A DNA stretch of 41,024 nucleotides from JAAZMI01 sp964603615 (GCA_964603615.1 CAZRVU010000017.1:1-41024); one strand, 5' to 3'. Counted from the first letter of the stretch, positions 24,888 through 33,109 are shown. A program made the numbers and translations. Notes: generated from the letters alone by a model not told the origin.

Positions 24888-24894
24888 TGACACA
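24866..24894 (+). repeat. REP element copy A
   Basis: A 29-bp unit with TGTGTCA/TGACACA inverted ends around a CAGGGACGGGGGTAG core. It contains the stop codon of the Sir2-family gene. Copy B follows after 2 bp in the same orientation. Confidence 0.9.
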
Positions 24895-24896
24895 CT

Positions 24897-24925
24897 TGTG
24901 TCACAGGGACGGGGGTAGTGACACA
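24897..24925 (+). repeat. REP element copy B
   Basis: Identical to copy A. It abuts the 3' end of the transposase gene on the minus strand (24926). Confidence 0.9.
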
Positions 24926-25687
24926 CTAAGCTCTCTGGATAATTCCCCTGTTTATACCTGTCAATCTTTCAATTTGCCTGATAGATAAATAATGTATTTC
25001 TTTCAATTCTTTTAAACATAGATTCCTTTTTGCTAATTCGAACCCTTGAATATCCTTTGCATGATCTACCTTGCAATGTTCCCTAATTATTTTACCGGCA
25101 TCATCATCCGTAACCTGCCTTTTATCCGCTAGATCCAAACATTTATCATCAATATTTTGATTTATAAATTCTATGAAACTATTTATTGATTTTTCCCGAC
25201 TCTTATGAAAAATGCTTAGGGCAAAATCGGTATCGGTTCTACTACTTCCTTTAAGATAATCATTGTAATTCGACCAGTTATAGTTTCGGGCTTCTGTTTC
25301 TAACCCAGCCTTGAGGGGATTTTGAAAGATATACCGGAGTACGGTGAGAAAATATGCGTCATCCTCTATTGGTTCACTTTTAAAACGATCCTGAAATAAG
25401 TAGCCTACCCTATCATATTTTTTATTGTACCATAAAACATATCGACTGCTTATTTTCCGCATAATAATCGCTAATGGTTCCTTCTCTTCTTTAATTAATA
25501 GATGTAGATGGTTCCCCATTAAACAATAAGCGTATAATTTATAGTCACTTCTATCTTTATATTTTAGTAAAGTTTGAATAAATTTATAGTTATCTTCTTT
25601 ATCCTCAAAAATATTTTGGCGGTTTATCCCTCTCATAACGATATGATATATTCCAGTTGAGCTTTTCACCCTGGCCGTCCTTGGCAT
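24926..25687 (-). mobile_element. REP-associated tyrosine (Y1) transposase
   Basis: A 253-residue RAYT/IS200-like single-strand transposase. It has the HUH motif in CLMGNHLHLLIKEE, the Y1-region SSRYVLWYNKKYDRVGYLFQDRFKS with the candidate catalytic Tyr, and the typical RYIFQNPLKAGL segment. Family enzymes cut and move REP hairpins rather than large insertion sequences. The ATG at 25687 has AAAGGGTG upstream; a longer frame to 25792 would translate REP copy C and is not real. REP copies A and B lie at its 3' end and copy C lies 41 bp before its start in inverted orientation. The C-terminal HTH-like tail (IRQIERLTGINRGIIQR) is extra. The gene appears intact. It is AT-rich relative to its surroundings, suggesting acquisition. 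Confidence 0.9.
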
Positions 25688-25727
25688 AAAATCACCCTTT
25701 TTGTAATTCTTACCACATTTAAGTACA

Positions 25728-25756
25728 TGTGTCAATACCCCCGTCCCTGTGACACA
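25728..25756 (-). repeat. REP element copy C (inverted)
   Basis: The reverse complement matches copy A at 28 of 29 positions. It lies between the transposase start and the end of the nucleotidyltransferase gene (25767). Confidence 0.9.
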
Positions 25757-25766
25757 TATCCTTTCG

Positions 25767-26087
25767 CTAAACAAGGCGCTTTTGTTTTGCATAAAAAACC
25801 ATTCCGTATGTGTCTATATGCTCTTTTAATTCAACATGTTGGAGGGATTCGTAGTGAACGAGATCAAAATAATAAGGTAATGGTAACTTTTCATTCAACT
25901 CTATGCTAATTTGGTTTAGTATTTCTTGTGAAATATCAGCACCATAAAGTACAATGTCAACATCTGAGCCCTTTTTAAAATTACCCATGGCGCGACTACC
26001 AAAAATAGCCGCCTGTGTAATCTCCTTTTTTTGTTTTAAAGCATCAATAATTTCCTGCATGCTTTTTGCCGAAATTCCAAAGCTCAT
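25767..26087 (-). CDS. mntA: MntA-type minimal nucleotidyltransferase antitoxin
   Basis: A 106-residue MNT-fold nucleotidyltransferase. The catalytic signature GSRAMG (G30, S31) and GSDVDIVLYG with Asp42 and Asp44 is intact. In characterised HepT/MntA pairs, MntA transfers AMP units to the tyrosine next to the HEPN active site and so silences the RNase. ATG 26087 overlaps the upstream HepT stop as ATGA, so the two are translationally coupled. No separate SD is needed. Confidence 0.88.
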   Translation of the reverse strand: MSFGISAKSMQEIIDALKQKKEITQAAIFGSRAMGNFKKGSDVDIVLYGADISQEILNQISIELNEKLPLPYYFDLVHYESLQHVELKEHIDTYGMVFYAKQKRLV

Positions 26088-26485
26088 TTTTTTCCCCTTA
26101 AATAATTATGGACTTGCGATACCGCCCCGTAATATTCTTCTTTAATTTTTTTTACAACGAATTTAAATTTTTCCTTATCATATGTATGTGTCATGAGATT
26201 TCTTTTCTCCAACATATCCATCCATATTTCCCCGTTTTCAATTATTTCGTAATGAAATGCTGTTTTGACCACATCTCTTGGAAATTTAGCTTCTACTTCT
26301 TGCGCTTCTAAATAGTCCTTTATTGTTTTCCAGGCTAGTTCAAAGGTGTATTCAAATCTTTGAATCAACCCTTCTTTTTCCAGATCATTGAGTTTTTCAA
26401 AATCGTTAATCGCACTTTGCAACTGGTTATAAGCTTTATCGAAATTCCGAAATCTTTCACGCCATCTTATTTCCTTTTTATTCAT
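26084..26485 (-). CDS. hepT: HepT-type HEPN toxin
   Basis: A 133-residue helical HEPN protein of the HI0074 (nucleotidyltransferase substrate-binding) family. The R-x4-H-x-Y motif (R95, H100, Y102 in RNLMTHTY) marks the RNase active site and the Tyr that MntA modifies in known pairs. ATG 26485 follows GGAGGG. It lies before mntA, the common toxin-first order. The pair is AT-rich and bounded by REP copies C and D/E, which suggests that it moved as a cassette. Toxin function is inferred from the motif and operon only. Confidence 0.85.
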   Translation of the reverse strand: MNKKEIRWRERFRNFDKAYNQLQSAINDFEKLNDLEKEGLIQRFEYTFELAWKTIKDYLEAQEVEAKFPRDVVKTAFHYEIIENGEIWMDMLEKRNLMTHTYDKEKFKFVVKKIKEEYYGAVSQVHNYLRGKK

Positions 26486-26546
26486 TTTCCCCCTCCTTCC
26501 AGATGATTATACCAATATTTCCCTTAGATCGTGTCAATACTACCTT

Positions 26547-26563
26547 GGGCAAATTATTTGCCC
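26547..26563. repeat. 17-bp perfect palindrome upstream of hepT
   Basis: GGGCAAATTATTTGCCC is a perfect inverted repeat 62 bp upstream of the hepT ATG. It may be an operator for the toxin-antitoxin pair. The core resembles GGGCAAATAATTTGC inside the 104-bp repeats at 17366 and 17566. Confidence 0.45.
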
Positions 26564-26631
26564 GCATTTCCGCAGCCACTACTGCCGCAAATGAAAAACC
26601 TTCGATTTTTTTAAAGCTTTTACACAGCCTG

Positions 26632-26647
26632 CCGTCCCTGTGACACA
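26632..26647 (-). repeat. REP element copy D (partial)
   Basis: CCGTCCCTGTGACACA corresponds to one half of the REP unit in the inverted orientation. It lies 9 bp from the full copy E. Confidence 0.8.
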
Positions 26648-26656
26648 TGACACAAG

Positions 26657-26685
26657 TGTGTCAATACCCCCGTCCCCTTGACACA
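26657..26685 (-). repeat. REP element copy E (inverted)
   Basis: A full 29-bp unit, reverse orientation, with CAAGGGGACGG in place of CACAGGGACGG. It encodes the last residues (VSRGRGY) and stop codon of the NTPase gene. Confidence 0.9.
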
Positions 26686-27308
26686 TTTTGTTGCAGAGCA
26701 TTGTTGACGAAGGCCTCAACTGCCATTTTAATATTGTCGTAGTTACGCCGGTTAAACTCTAACAGTTTTACCTGCGGGTGTTCCCGGAGTAGGAACGGGG
26801 TTTTCTCCATATCTTCTATTTTCTCCTGTTTGGCCAGTCTGCTGTGTAATCTTTTAACGTTTTGCGGTGCTTTGAGCACGCCTAAAACAGGTTGGGGGCC
26901 ATCGAAAATCTGCAGCACAGCCTGCATAAAACGGGGACATTGCAGTTCTACGCCACCAATTTCATCCATGAGAATTATTTTTTTAGCTTCCTCGCGGCTT
27001 TTTTGCAGGTATTTGACCCCTTCTTGTTCAAATATAGCCAGTTGTGTCTGCCATCTGTTATCTTCATCGCGGTAAAGAAAAATGTTTTTTTCTTGCGGTA
27101 ATTGTTCTACAGGGATATTTAGCTGGTAATCCCCTGCGTTACCGGGGGAGCTTAGGCGAAAAGCAATGTGCTGCTCTCCCTTGTAAACTCTTTGGACAAA
27201 AAACCCCCCGACATTTTCCCAATGGGGTAAAAGGATTTTTTGCAGCAAAGTGGATTTCCCCGCCGCGATATCTCCCTGTAAGAATAAGTTGCTTTTATTA
27301 TTTGGCAC
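26661..27308 (-). CDS. THEP1-like P-loop NTPase
   Basis: A 215-residue P-loop protein resembling the COG1618/THEP1 family of nucleoside triphosphatases. Walker A is GDIAAGKSTLLQK near the N-terminus and Walker B is KKIILMDEIGGVEL. The start is GTG 27308 with CGGAGGTG 7 bp upstream; a frame to 27389 lacks an SD. The last seven residues come from REP copy E. It is divergent from the FecCD-type importer genes to its right. THEP1-like genes of this kind often sit near metal or molybdenum genes in Firmicutes, but I state this only as a recollection. Confidence 0.75.
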   Translation of the reverse strand: MPNNKSNLFLQGDIAAGKSTLLQKILLPHWENVGGFFVQRVYKGEQHIAFRLSSPGNAGDYQLNIPVEQLPQEKNIFLYRDEDNRWQTQLAIFEQEGVKYLQKSREEAKKIILMDEIGGVELQCPRFMQAVLQIFDGPQPVLGVLKAPQNVKRLHSRLAKQEKIEDMEKTPFLLREHPQVKLLEFNRRNYDNIKMAVEAFVNNALQQNVSRGRGY

Positions 27309-27614
27309 GGGGACACCTCCGTTATTTTTGTTCCGTTGTCCTGTTATTTCATAAAATCGTTCACGATATGGGAAAAAGATTGGGCACAAGTCCTGATAGC
27401 CAATTTTTACCTATAGATGCAAGCATATTCTAGCATAAAGCCGTGCGTAAAACAAGAAGATTAAAATACACACTGTGTCAATAGATAGCAGGTAATTATT
27501 TTTCCTCCAACGGAAGGATTTTTATTGTAAATGGCGAAACATAGTAATTGTTGTCGTTATACTTTTTTAAGTATAACGACAACAATTCAAATCACACGGT
27601 GGATGATATCTTAG
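27309..27614. other. Divergent control region of the Mo/metal cluster
   Basis: This 306-bp region separates the NTPase gene from the importer genes. It holds the NTPase SD on the minus strand and the 42-bp palindrome at 27546-27587. I see no small gene. Confidence 0.6.
27546..27587. promoter_or_regulatory. ModE-like operator palindrome
   Basis: AATTGTTGTCGTTATACTT (27546-27564) and its exact reverse complement (27569-27587) flank TTTT. The core CGTTATAC-N8-GTATAACG has the same 8-8-8 layout as the E. coli modA operator as I recall it (CGTTATAT-N8-ACATAACG). It ends 27 bp before the first importer ATG. No T-run follows, so an operator fits better than a terminator. Confidence 0.7.
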
Positions 27615-28682
27615 ATGAAGATGCAGCTCTCGCTGAAAAAAGAAAAGGAAAAAACACTGCCAGAAACCAAAACCAAAACTAAAACCGGCCGGCAGATAGG
27701 CTTTCTTGTTTTGCTGCTCCTGGCCATGGGTTTGTTTTCTATCGGGATTGGCCGTTATCCGGTTCCGCCCGGTGAAGTAATCCGTATAATTTTAGCGCGG
27801 GTCATACCCCTTGAAAAAACCTGGATCGATACCCTGGAAACAGTGGTCTTTAATGTGAGGATACCGCGCATCATGGCCGCAGTGCTGGTCGGCGCCGCCC
27901 TTTCAGGAGCCGGAGCGGCCTACCAGGGAATGTTTAAAAACCCGCTCGTTTCTCCGGATATCCTTGGGGCGTCAGCAGGGGCAGGTTTTGGCGCTTCGCT
28001 GGCAATTTTTCTCTCTTTGAGTGTATTTGGCACCCAGGCTTTATCTTTTTGCCTGGGTTTATTTGCCGTTTTATTTGCATATCTGGTTGGCAGCAGGGTG
28101 CGGCATGATCCGCTGCTAGCGCTGGTGCTGGCCGGGATATTGATTAGCTCTGTATTTTCTGCGGCCACCTCCTTGCTTAAGTATGTGGCCGATCCTTATG
28201 ACAAATTGCCGGCCATCACTTTTTGGCTGATGGGAGGCCTTTCGTCGATGACAATGCATGATCTAAAACTGGCGCTGATCCCCATCTTTTTGGGTGCAGT
28301 ACCGCTTTATTTAGTGCGCTGGAAGATCAATGTATTGGCTCTGGGGGAAGAAGAAGCGCAGGCGCTGGGGTTGAACACAGGCAGGCTCAAGCTTCTCGTC
28401 GTCTTTTGTGCCACTTTGATGACTGCAGCTTCAGTTTCGATCAGCGGCATCATCGGGTGGGTAGGCCTACTCGTCCCGCATATTGCCAGGATGCTAGTCG
28501 GCCCAAACTATAGGGTTTTGCTGCCCACTTCATTTTTAGTCGGGGGCATTTTCCTCTTATTGGTAGATAATCTGGCGCGCAATATTGCGGCCATAGAAGT
28601 GCCGTTAGGAATCTTGACGGCGTTGGTCGGGGCGCCATTTTTCATTTATCTAATTTCACGCCGAAGGGGGGGATGGAATTGA
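27615..28682 (+). CDS. FecCD/BtuC-type ABC importer permease (MolB-like)
   Basis: A 355-residue permease with about ten hydrophobic segments of the FecCD/BtuC family, which imports iron-siderophores, cobalamin, haem or, for H. influenzae MolB, molybdate/tungstate. Family stretches are RIPRIMAAVLVGAALSGAGA, QGMFKNPLVSPDILG, ALGLNTGR and GFVGLL-like GWVGLLVPHIAR. ATG 27615 has only a weak GGTGG upstream; ATG 27621 is possible. It is the first gene after the ModE-like palindrome and overlaps the ATPase gene. The operator and downstream modABC favour molybdate/tungstate or a related complex, but the family alone does not decide the substrate. Confidence 0.9.
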   Translation: MKMQLSLKKEKEKTLPETKTKTKTGRQIGFLVLLLLAMGLFSIGIGRYPVPPGEVIRIILARVIPLEKTWIDTLETVVFNVRIPRIMAAVLVGAALSGAGAAYQGMFKNPLVSPDILGASAGAGFGASLAIFLSLSVFGTQALSFCLGLFAVLFAYLVGSRVRHDPLLALVLAGILISSVFSAATSLLKYVADPYDKLPAITFWLMGGLSSMTMHDLKLALIPIFLGAVPLYLVRWKINVLALGEEEAQALGLNTGRLKLLVVFCATLMTAASVSISGIIGWVGLLVPHIARMLVGPNYRVLLPTSFLVGGIFLLLVDNLARNIAAIEVPLGILTALVGAPFFIYLISRRRGGWN

Positions 28683-29512
28683 ACTTAGAAATGAACGCTC
28701 TTACCTGTGGTTACAGAAACCACGCCGTTGTCCGGGATATTTCACTGACCCTGGAAAAAGGGGATGTTCTCTGCCTGTTGGGGCCAAACGGTTCCGGGAA
28801 AACCACTTTTTTTAAAACAATTCTGGGCCTGTTAAAGAGCCTGGAAGGTAGAATTTACCTAAATGGAGAGAACATCAGAAAGTGGCCCCACTCCAAAATT
28901 GCACGCTCGATCGGGTATATTCCACAAACTCATCACCCGCAATTTCCTTTCAAGGTAATTGATATTGTGTTGATGGGCAGGACAGCACATCTGGGCCCTT
29001 TTGCTGCACCATCCAAAGCAGATACTCAAATAGCGGAAGAAGCAATGGCTGTTTTGCACATTGATTACCTCAAGGAGAGGATCTATACCGAGATCAGCGG
29101 CGGGGAAAGGCAATTGGTGTTGATTGCGCGGGCCCTGGCACAACAGTCTCCTATTTTATTGATGGATGAACCCACCGCCAGCCTGGATTTTGGTAATCAA
29201 GTGATGGTTCTCAGCAGGATTCAGCAGTTGGCCAGCTCTGGCCTTTCGATTATCATGGCTTGCCATTTCCCCGAGCATGCTTTTTTATACGGGACCAAGG
29301 CGTTGCTCTTCAAAGAAGGCGAGGTTTATGGTTTTGGCAGTCCGGAGAAAACGGTGACAGAAGATAACGTTAGGGCTCTTTATGGCGTAGAAGTAGAAAT
29401 TGCCGAGGTAGATACCAGGCAGGGCGTTGCAGTTAAAGTTTGTGTGCCCTGTCATACAAAACTTCATTCAAAAGCATCATTAAGGGGGTTAAAAAATGTA
29501 CAAACAGCGTAA
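28673..29512 (+). CDS. FecE/BtuD-type ABC importer ATPase (MolC-like)
   Basis: A 279-residue ATPase with Walker A GPNGSGKTT, signature ISGGERQLVLIARAL, Walker B ILLMDEPTASLD and the switch His in ACHFPEHA. It pairs with the upstream permease. The start is unclear: ATG 28673 is only 3 bp from the AAGGGG core, whereas TTG 28679 overlaps the permease stop as TTGA and has better spacing. The same TTGA coupling occurs at 31286. The last 30 residues contain a CVPCH motif not usual in FecE. It overlaps the lipoprotein gene by 17 bp. Confidence 0.9.
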   Translation: MELNLEMNALTCGYRNHAVVRDISLTLEKGDVLCLLGPNGSGKTTFFKTILGLLKSLEGRIYLNGENIRKWPHSKIARSIGYIPQTHHPQFPFKVIDIVLMGRTAHLGPFAAPSKADTQIAEEAMAVLHIDYLKERIYTEISGGERQLVLIARALAQQSPILLMDEPTASLDFGNQVMVLSRIQQLASSGLSIIMACHFPEHAFLYGTKALLFKEGEVYGFGSPEKTVTEDNVRALYGVEVEIAEVDTRQGVAVKVCVPCHTKLHSKASLRGLKNVQTA

Positions 29513-30635
29513 ATTTATGTGTTGGATCCTGGTTTTAGTTGTCTTTTCGGCCTTTTGCTTGTTGGGAGGTTGCAGCCCGGCAGAGGTAACAGAATCCGGT
29601 TCGCAGCAAGATCCGGAGCAATCGGGGCAAAAAGAACAAGCGGAGCCAACAGAACGGGTCTTTACGGATACCCTAGGTAGAAAGGTCACCGTGCCGCTAG
29701 AAATTAACAAAGTTTACTCTACAAGTCCCATCGGCACAATATTAGTTTATACAATTAATCCAGATAAATTAGCCGGCTGGAATACAGAGCTTCGCGACGG
29801 GGAGCAAAGGTACATTGATGAAAAATACCATCACCTGCCGGTCATCGGCGGTTGGTTTGGAAAAACATCCGAGGGCAATGTAGAAGAGATCATGAAGGTG
29901 AACCCGGATGTAATCATCAGTGTTGGCGATACAGATCCTTCCAGCGCAGAAACTGCCGATCAGATCCAAGAACAAACAAATATCCCGGTCGTCTTGCTCG
30001 ACCTCGATTTAGAAAAAATAGATCAAACATATACAATGCTGGGAGATTTGATCAATGAAAAAGAAGTAACGGACCGACTGGCCGGGTATTGCCGGGAAAC
30101 AGTTGCCGATATTTTGGACAAAGCGAGTCAAATTCCTGATGAACAACGTGTTAGGGTTTATTATGCAGAGGGTCCCCGGGGGTTAAATACCGATCCGTCC
30201 GGCTCCCGGCATGTACAGGTGCTGGGCATGGTGGGCGGTATTAATGTTGCAGAAATTGAGATGCCCGGCAAAGCGGGGCTGGCCGATGTTTCGCTGGAAC
30301 AGGTGCTTTATTGGAATCCCGAGCTGATCCTCTGTTGGAACAACGAACAGGGCGGATACTTTGATAATATTCAAGTCGATCCTGATTGGCAGGATATTAC
30401 AGCAATAAAAAATGGCCAGGTGTATGAAATACCCTGTGCACCTTTCAACTGGTTTGACCGGCCGCCATCTGTAAACCGGGTCCTGGGCTTAAAATGGTTG
30501 GGCCACCTCCTTTACCCGGAGCTCTATGACTACGATATTGTTCAAGAAACCAAGGAGTTTTATGCTCTTTTTTATCATTCTACACTTACCGACGGGGAAG
30601 CGGCAGAGCTGTTGAAAAATGCCACACTGAACTAA
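29496..30635 (+). CDS. FecB/BtuF-type substrate-binding lipoprotein 1 (MolA-like)
   Basis: A 379-residue TroA-fold binding protein, membrane-anchored by a lipobox (LLGGC). The two-lobed body begins with FTDTLGRKVTVP and continues with the YSTSPIGTILVYTINPDKLA segment. The second lobe (RVYYAEGPRG onward to about residue 360) ends with IPCAPFNWFDRPPS and LLYPELYDYD. ATG 29496 follows AAGGGGG. The second lobe is clearly homologous to the second lipoprotein (33110) and to the C-terminus of the radical SAM protein (31286). It is the extracytoplasmic receptor of the importer; the ligand is not known. Confidence 0.9.
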   Translation: MYKQRKFMCWILVLVVFSAFCLLGGCSPAEVTESGSQQDPEQSGQKEQAEPTERVFTDTLGRKVTVPLEINKVYSTSPIGTILVYTINPDKLAGWNTELRDGEQRYIDEKYHHLPVIGGWFGKTSEGNVEEIMKVNPDVIISVGDTDPSSAETADQIQEQTNIPVVLLDLDLEKIDQTYTMLGDLINEKEVTDRLAGYCRETVADILDKASQIPDEQRVRVYYAEGPRGLNTDPSGSRHVQVLGMVGGINVAEIEMPGKAGLADVSLEQVLYWNPELILCWNNEQGGYFDNIQVDPDWQDITAIKNGQVYEIPCAPFNWFDRPPSVNRVLGLKWLGHLLYPELYDYDIVQETKEFYALFYHSTLTDGEAAELLKNATLN

Positions 30636-30665
30636 AAATAAAAATAGAATGCGGGGGGTTGCGTA

Positions 30666-31289
30666 GTGGAGATGAACGTTTCAGAATTTGACCAGGTGGC
30701 GCGGGAGCTTTTTGCGCCCATCTATCCCATCATAGCCATGCAGATAAAACAAAAAACAAAGATTACGAAAGGAGCCTGCGTTGATCTCGGCTGCGGCGGA
30801 GGTTACCTCGGTCTTTCCTTGGCGCGAATCACCGATTTAACGGTGTGTTTGTTCGATCTCTTGCCTGAAATGCAAGAGATCGCCACAAGAAATATCAGGG
30901 AATATAATTTGGCAGACCGGGTGACAACCGTTTTAGGTGATGTGCACGCGCTGCCTTTTGCCAATCAATCCATCGATCTCATCATCAGCCGCGGTTCATT
31001 GTTTTTTTGGAAGGACCAGGTTCAAGCATTTAAAGAAATATACCGCGTGCTGGCACCAGGGGGTAAAACTTTCATCGGCGGCGGTTTTGGCTCGCCAGAG
31101 TTAAAAGCTAAAGTAACAGAAAGAATGAAACAAAAGGATCGCCATTGGGAGGACACACTAAAAAAAAGGATCGGCAAAACTTCCAAGGAACGGTTATGCT
31201 CCGTCCTGGCACAAGCCGGGGTTGCCGATTTTTCCATTGACCGCAGCGATGCTGGCATGTGGATTGTGATCAGGAGGGAAACAGCTTGA
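30666..31289 (+). CDS. SAM-dependent methyltransferase
   Basis: A 207-residue class I methyltransferase (Methyltransf_11/25 type) with the SAM motif VDLGCGGGYLGLSLA, the acidic loop and a post-motif LAPGGKTFIGGGF. No membrane segment or signal is present. The GTG at 30666 is 7 bp after GGGGGG; ATG 30672 is an alternative. It overlaps the radical SAM gene by TTGA, so the two are translated together and probably act on one substrate. The substrate is unknown. Possible roles are methylating a metal-binding small molecule or a cofactor brought in by the importer. Confidence 0.88.
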   Translation: MEMNVSEFDQVARELFAPIYPIIAMQIKQKTKITKGACVDLGCGGGYLGLSLARITDLTVCLFDLLPEMQEIATRNIREYNLADRVTTVLGDVHALPFANQSIDLIISRGSLFFWKDQVQAFKEIYRVLAPGGKTFIGGGFGSPELKAKVTERMKQKDRHWEDTLKKRIGKTSKERLCSVLAQAGVADFSIDRSDAGMWIVIRRETA

Positions 31290-33079
31290 AATGTACAGTT
31301 TGCGAAAATTACTGTGACCTTTCCGCCGGTAAAACCGGTAAATGCGGTCAGTATTATGAAATAGACGGGGTCATAACAGAAAAATTCCCCGAACAATACC
31401 TGATGGTTTGTCCGATATCTATTGAAACAATGCCAGTATTGCACTTTCAACCGGGTAAAAAGTTTTTACAAATAAGCACAGCAGGTTGCAATTTTGATTG
31501 CCCCGGTTGTATCTCCACAGTAATCGTGAAAGAGATGGACCCCACCAGTAATGCACTAAAAAAATATTCACCAGAACAAATAATCGCCGAAGCTTTGTCT
31601 GAAAATTGCCAGGGCCTGGCCTTTTTGATGAATGATCCCCTGGCTTCTTTCTATAGTTTTACCAGTGTTGCCAGGCTTGCCCAAAAGCGGGGCCTCCTCG
31701 TAGGTTGTTCCACAAATGCCTACTTTACGGAAAAATCTTTGGCTTCCCTCCTGCCCTTTCTTGATTTTATAAATATCGGTATAAAGGGAGCCAGGGATGA
31801 TGTTTACCGTCTTTGCGGGGGGAAATCTGTCAGGCCAGTCTGGCGCAACCTACGGGCCCTTTTTGAAAACGATGTGCATGATGTGCATGTAGAGGTTTCT
31901 TGTATCCATAACAGCAAAAATGAAGCAGAGGTATTGGAAGTTGCAAGGATGCTGGGCGGTATTTCACCGTCAATCCCTTTGCAGATTATGAGATATATTC
32001 CTTTGGAGGGTGCCGATCCGGCCCTGGAGCCTTCTATACGGGAATCTGAAACCCTCTGCCGCAAGCTAAAGAACGAGCTTCAGTATGTCTATCTATTTAA
32101 TTCACCGGGAACTGACCTTTTAAACACTTATTGTCCCCGGTGTGGCCATCTTCTTCTAGAACGGGATTTTTACGGCCCGATGGGTGCAAAATTAAAAGAT
32201 ATTGATCTAGAGAGCATGAACAATCATGCCTGCAGATTCTGTGGGAAAGAATTATATTTTACCCGCAAAAGCGGCAGTGCCCCAGAAACCTTCTGGGAAA
32301 GGGATTTTGAAGGGGGATATCCCTTTACGCGTGCGCTGGAGATGATCGAAGCCATTTTAGTTACTTTAGGCATCAAAGACAAATTCACGGTGGTCAGGGT
32401 TTGGGAAAGCGTCTTAAAGCAGCACCAATTAGCCCAATTACACCGGGATCTGCAAAAGCCGGAGACCTATCTGGAGCTCGTCCGAAATTTTGGCAAAATT
32501 GCCGGTGCAGAAGACAAAGCGGCCGCACTGATCGATTATATCGAAGAGAAATTGGATCATATCCAAAGGGGGCTGGAAAAAGTTGGGCGCCGCCCGCGCG
32601 TCTACTATGCCATGGGCAAACCCTTGTTTAGCATCAAGGGCGGGCGCATGGAAAACCAATTGGTGCGCACCGCGGGCGGCGAAAGCGTCAATGCAAAGCT
32701 GGAAATAGAAGGAAGGCCCGGCAGCAAAATAACCGCCGGGGTTTTAAATGAATTAAATCCGGAAGTGATTTTTGTCTCTGCTTTCCTATCATCCCCCGTT
32801 GAAGATTTTATCTGGGAATGCAAACAAGCAGGTATCGTCGCTGCAGCGGTAAAAAACGATCGAGTTTATGCTTTTCCTGCGCCGGGCTGGGATTTTGGCA
32901 GCCCGCGCTGGATCTTGGGGTTGATGTATATGGCTAGAATGCTTCATCCGGATGTTTTTGAGTTCGATCTTGAAGCAGAAGCTGCTATCTTCTATCAAAA
33001 ATTTTATGAGCAGGCTTTTAATTTAAAAGAGGTTAACCGTTCATTTAGCAAGCCAAGTTGTAAGTGGCAATGGACGTAA
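31286..33079 (+). CDS. Radical SAM enzyme fused to a binding-protein (TroA-like) half-domain
   Basis: A 597-residue cytosolic fusion. Residues 1-25 carry a Cys-rich knuckle (C3, C6, C10, C20) like those in PflA/AmmeMemoRadiSam-type enzymes. The radical SAM cluster motif is C68-N-F-D-C72-P-G-C75, followed by the TIM-barrel region to about 275. Two C-x2-C knuckles (about 283 and 316) form a rubredoxin/zinc-ribbon-like domain. A helical part (345-430) leads to a domain (about 436-597) homologous to the second lobe of the two lipoproteins in this cluster (RVYYAMGKP; VGG/AGGESV; NPEVIFVSAF; VYAFPAPGWDFG; MLHPDVFEFD). The start TTG 31286 overlaps the methyltransferase stop and follows GGAGGG by 7 bp. 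There is no signal peptide, so the binding-protein lobe works inside the cell, perhaps to present the same ligand to the active site. Confidence 0.87.
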   Translation: MKCTVCENYCDLSAGKTGKCGQYYEIDGVITEKFPEQYLMVCPISIETMPVLHFQPGKKFLQISTAGCNFDCPGCISTVIVKEMDPTSNALKKYSPEQIIAEALSENCQGLAFLMNDPLASFYSFTSVARLAQKRGLLVGCSTNAYFTEKSLASLLPFLDFINIGIKGARDDVYRLCGGKSVRPVWRNLRALFENDVHDVHVEVSCIHNSKNEAEVLEVARMLGGISPSIPLQIMRYIPLEGADPALEPSIRESETLCRKLKNELQYVYLFNSPGTDLLNTYCPRCGHLLLERDFYGPMGAKLKDIDLESMNNHACRFCGKELYFTRKSGSAPETFWERDFEGGYPFTRALEMIEAILVTLGIKDKFTVVRVWESVLKQHQLAQLHRDLQKPETYLELVRNFGKIAGAEDKAAALIDYIEEKLDHIQRGLEKVGRRPRVYYAMGKPLFSIKGGRMENQLVRTAGGESVNAKLEIEGRPGSKITAGVLNELNPEVIFVSAFLSSPVEDFIWECKQAGIVAAAVKNDRVYAFPAPGWDFGSPRWILGLMYMARMLHPDVFEFDLEAEAAIFYQKFYEQAFNLKEVNRSFSKPSCKWQWT

Positions 33080-33109
33080 AATGGAACGATTAAAAGGAGA
33101 CCGGACAAA

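Noticed and set aside
25688..25792. 35-residue N-terminal extension of the Y1 transposase
   Set aside because: It would translate REP copy C; the family start MPRTAR follows an SD at 25687.
26547..26563. Kinship of the hepT-upstream palindrome with the 104-bp repeats
   Set aside because: They share only about 15 bp of a self-complementary AT-rich core; not enough to claim a repeat family.
27546..27587. The 42-bp palindrome as a terminator
   Set aside because: No T-run follows on either strand and no transcript upstream needs it; position before a start codon favours an operator.
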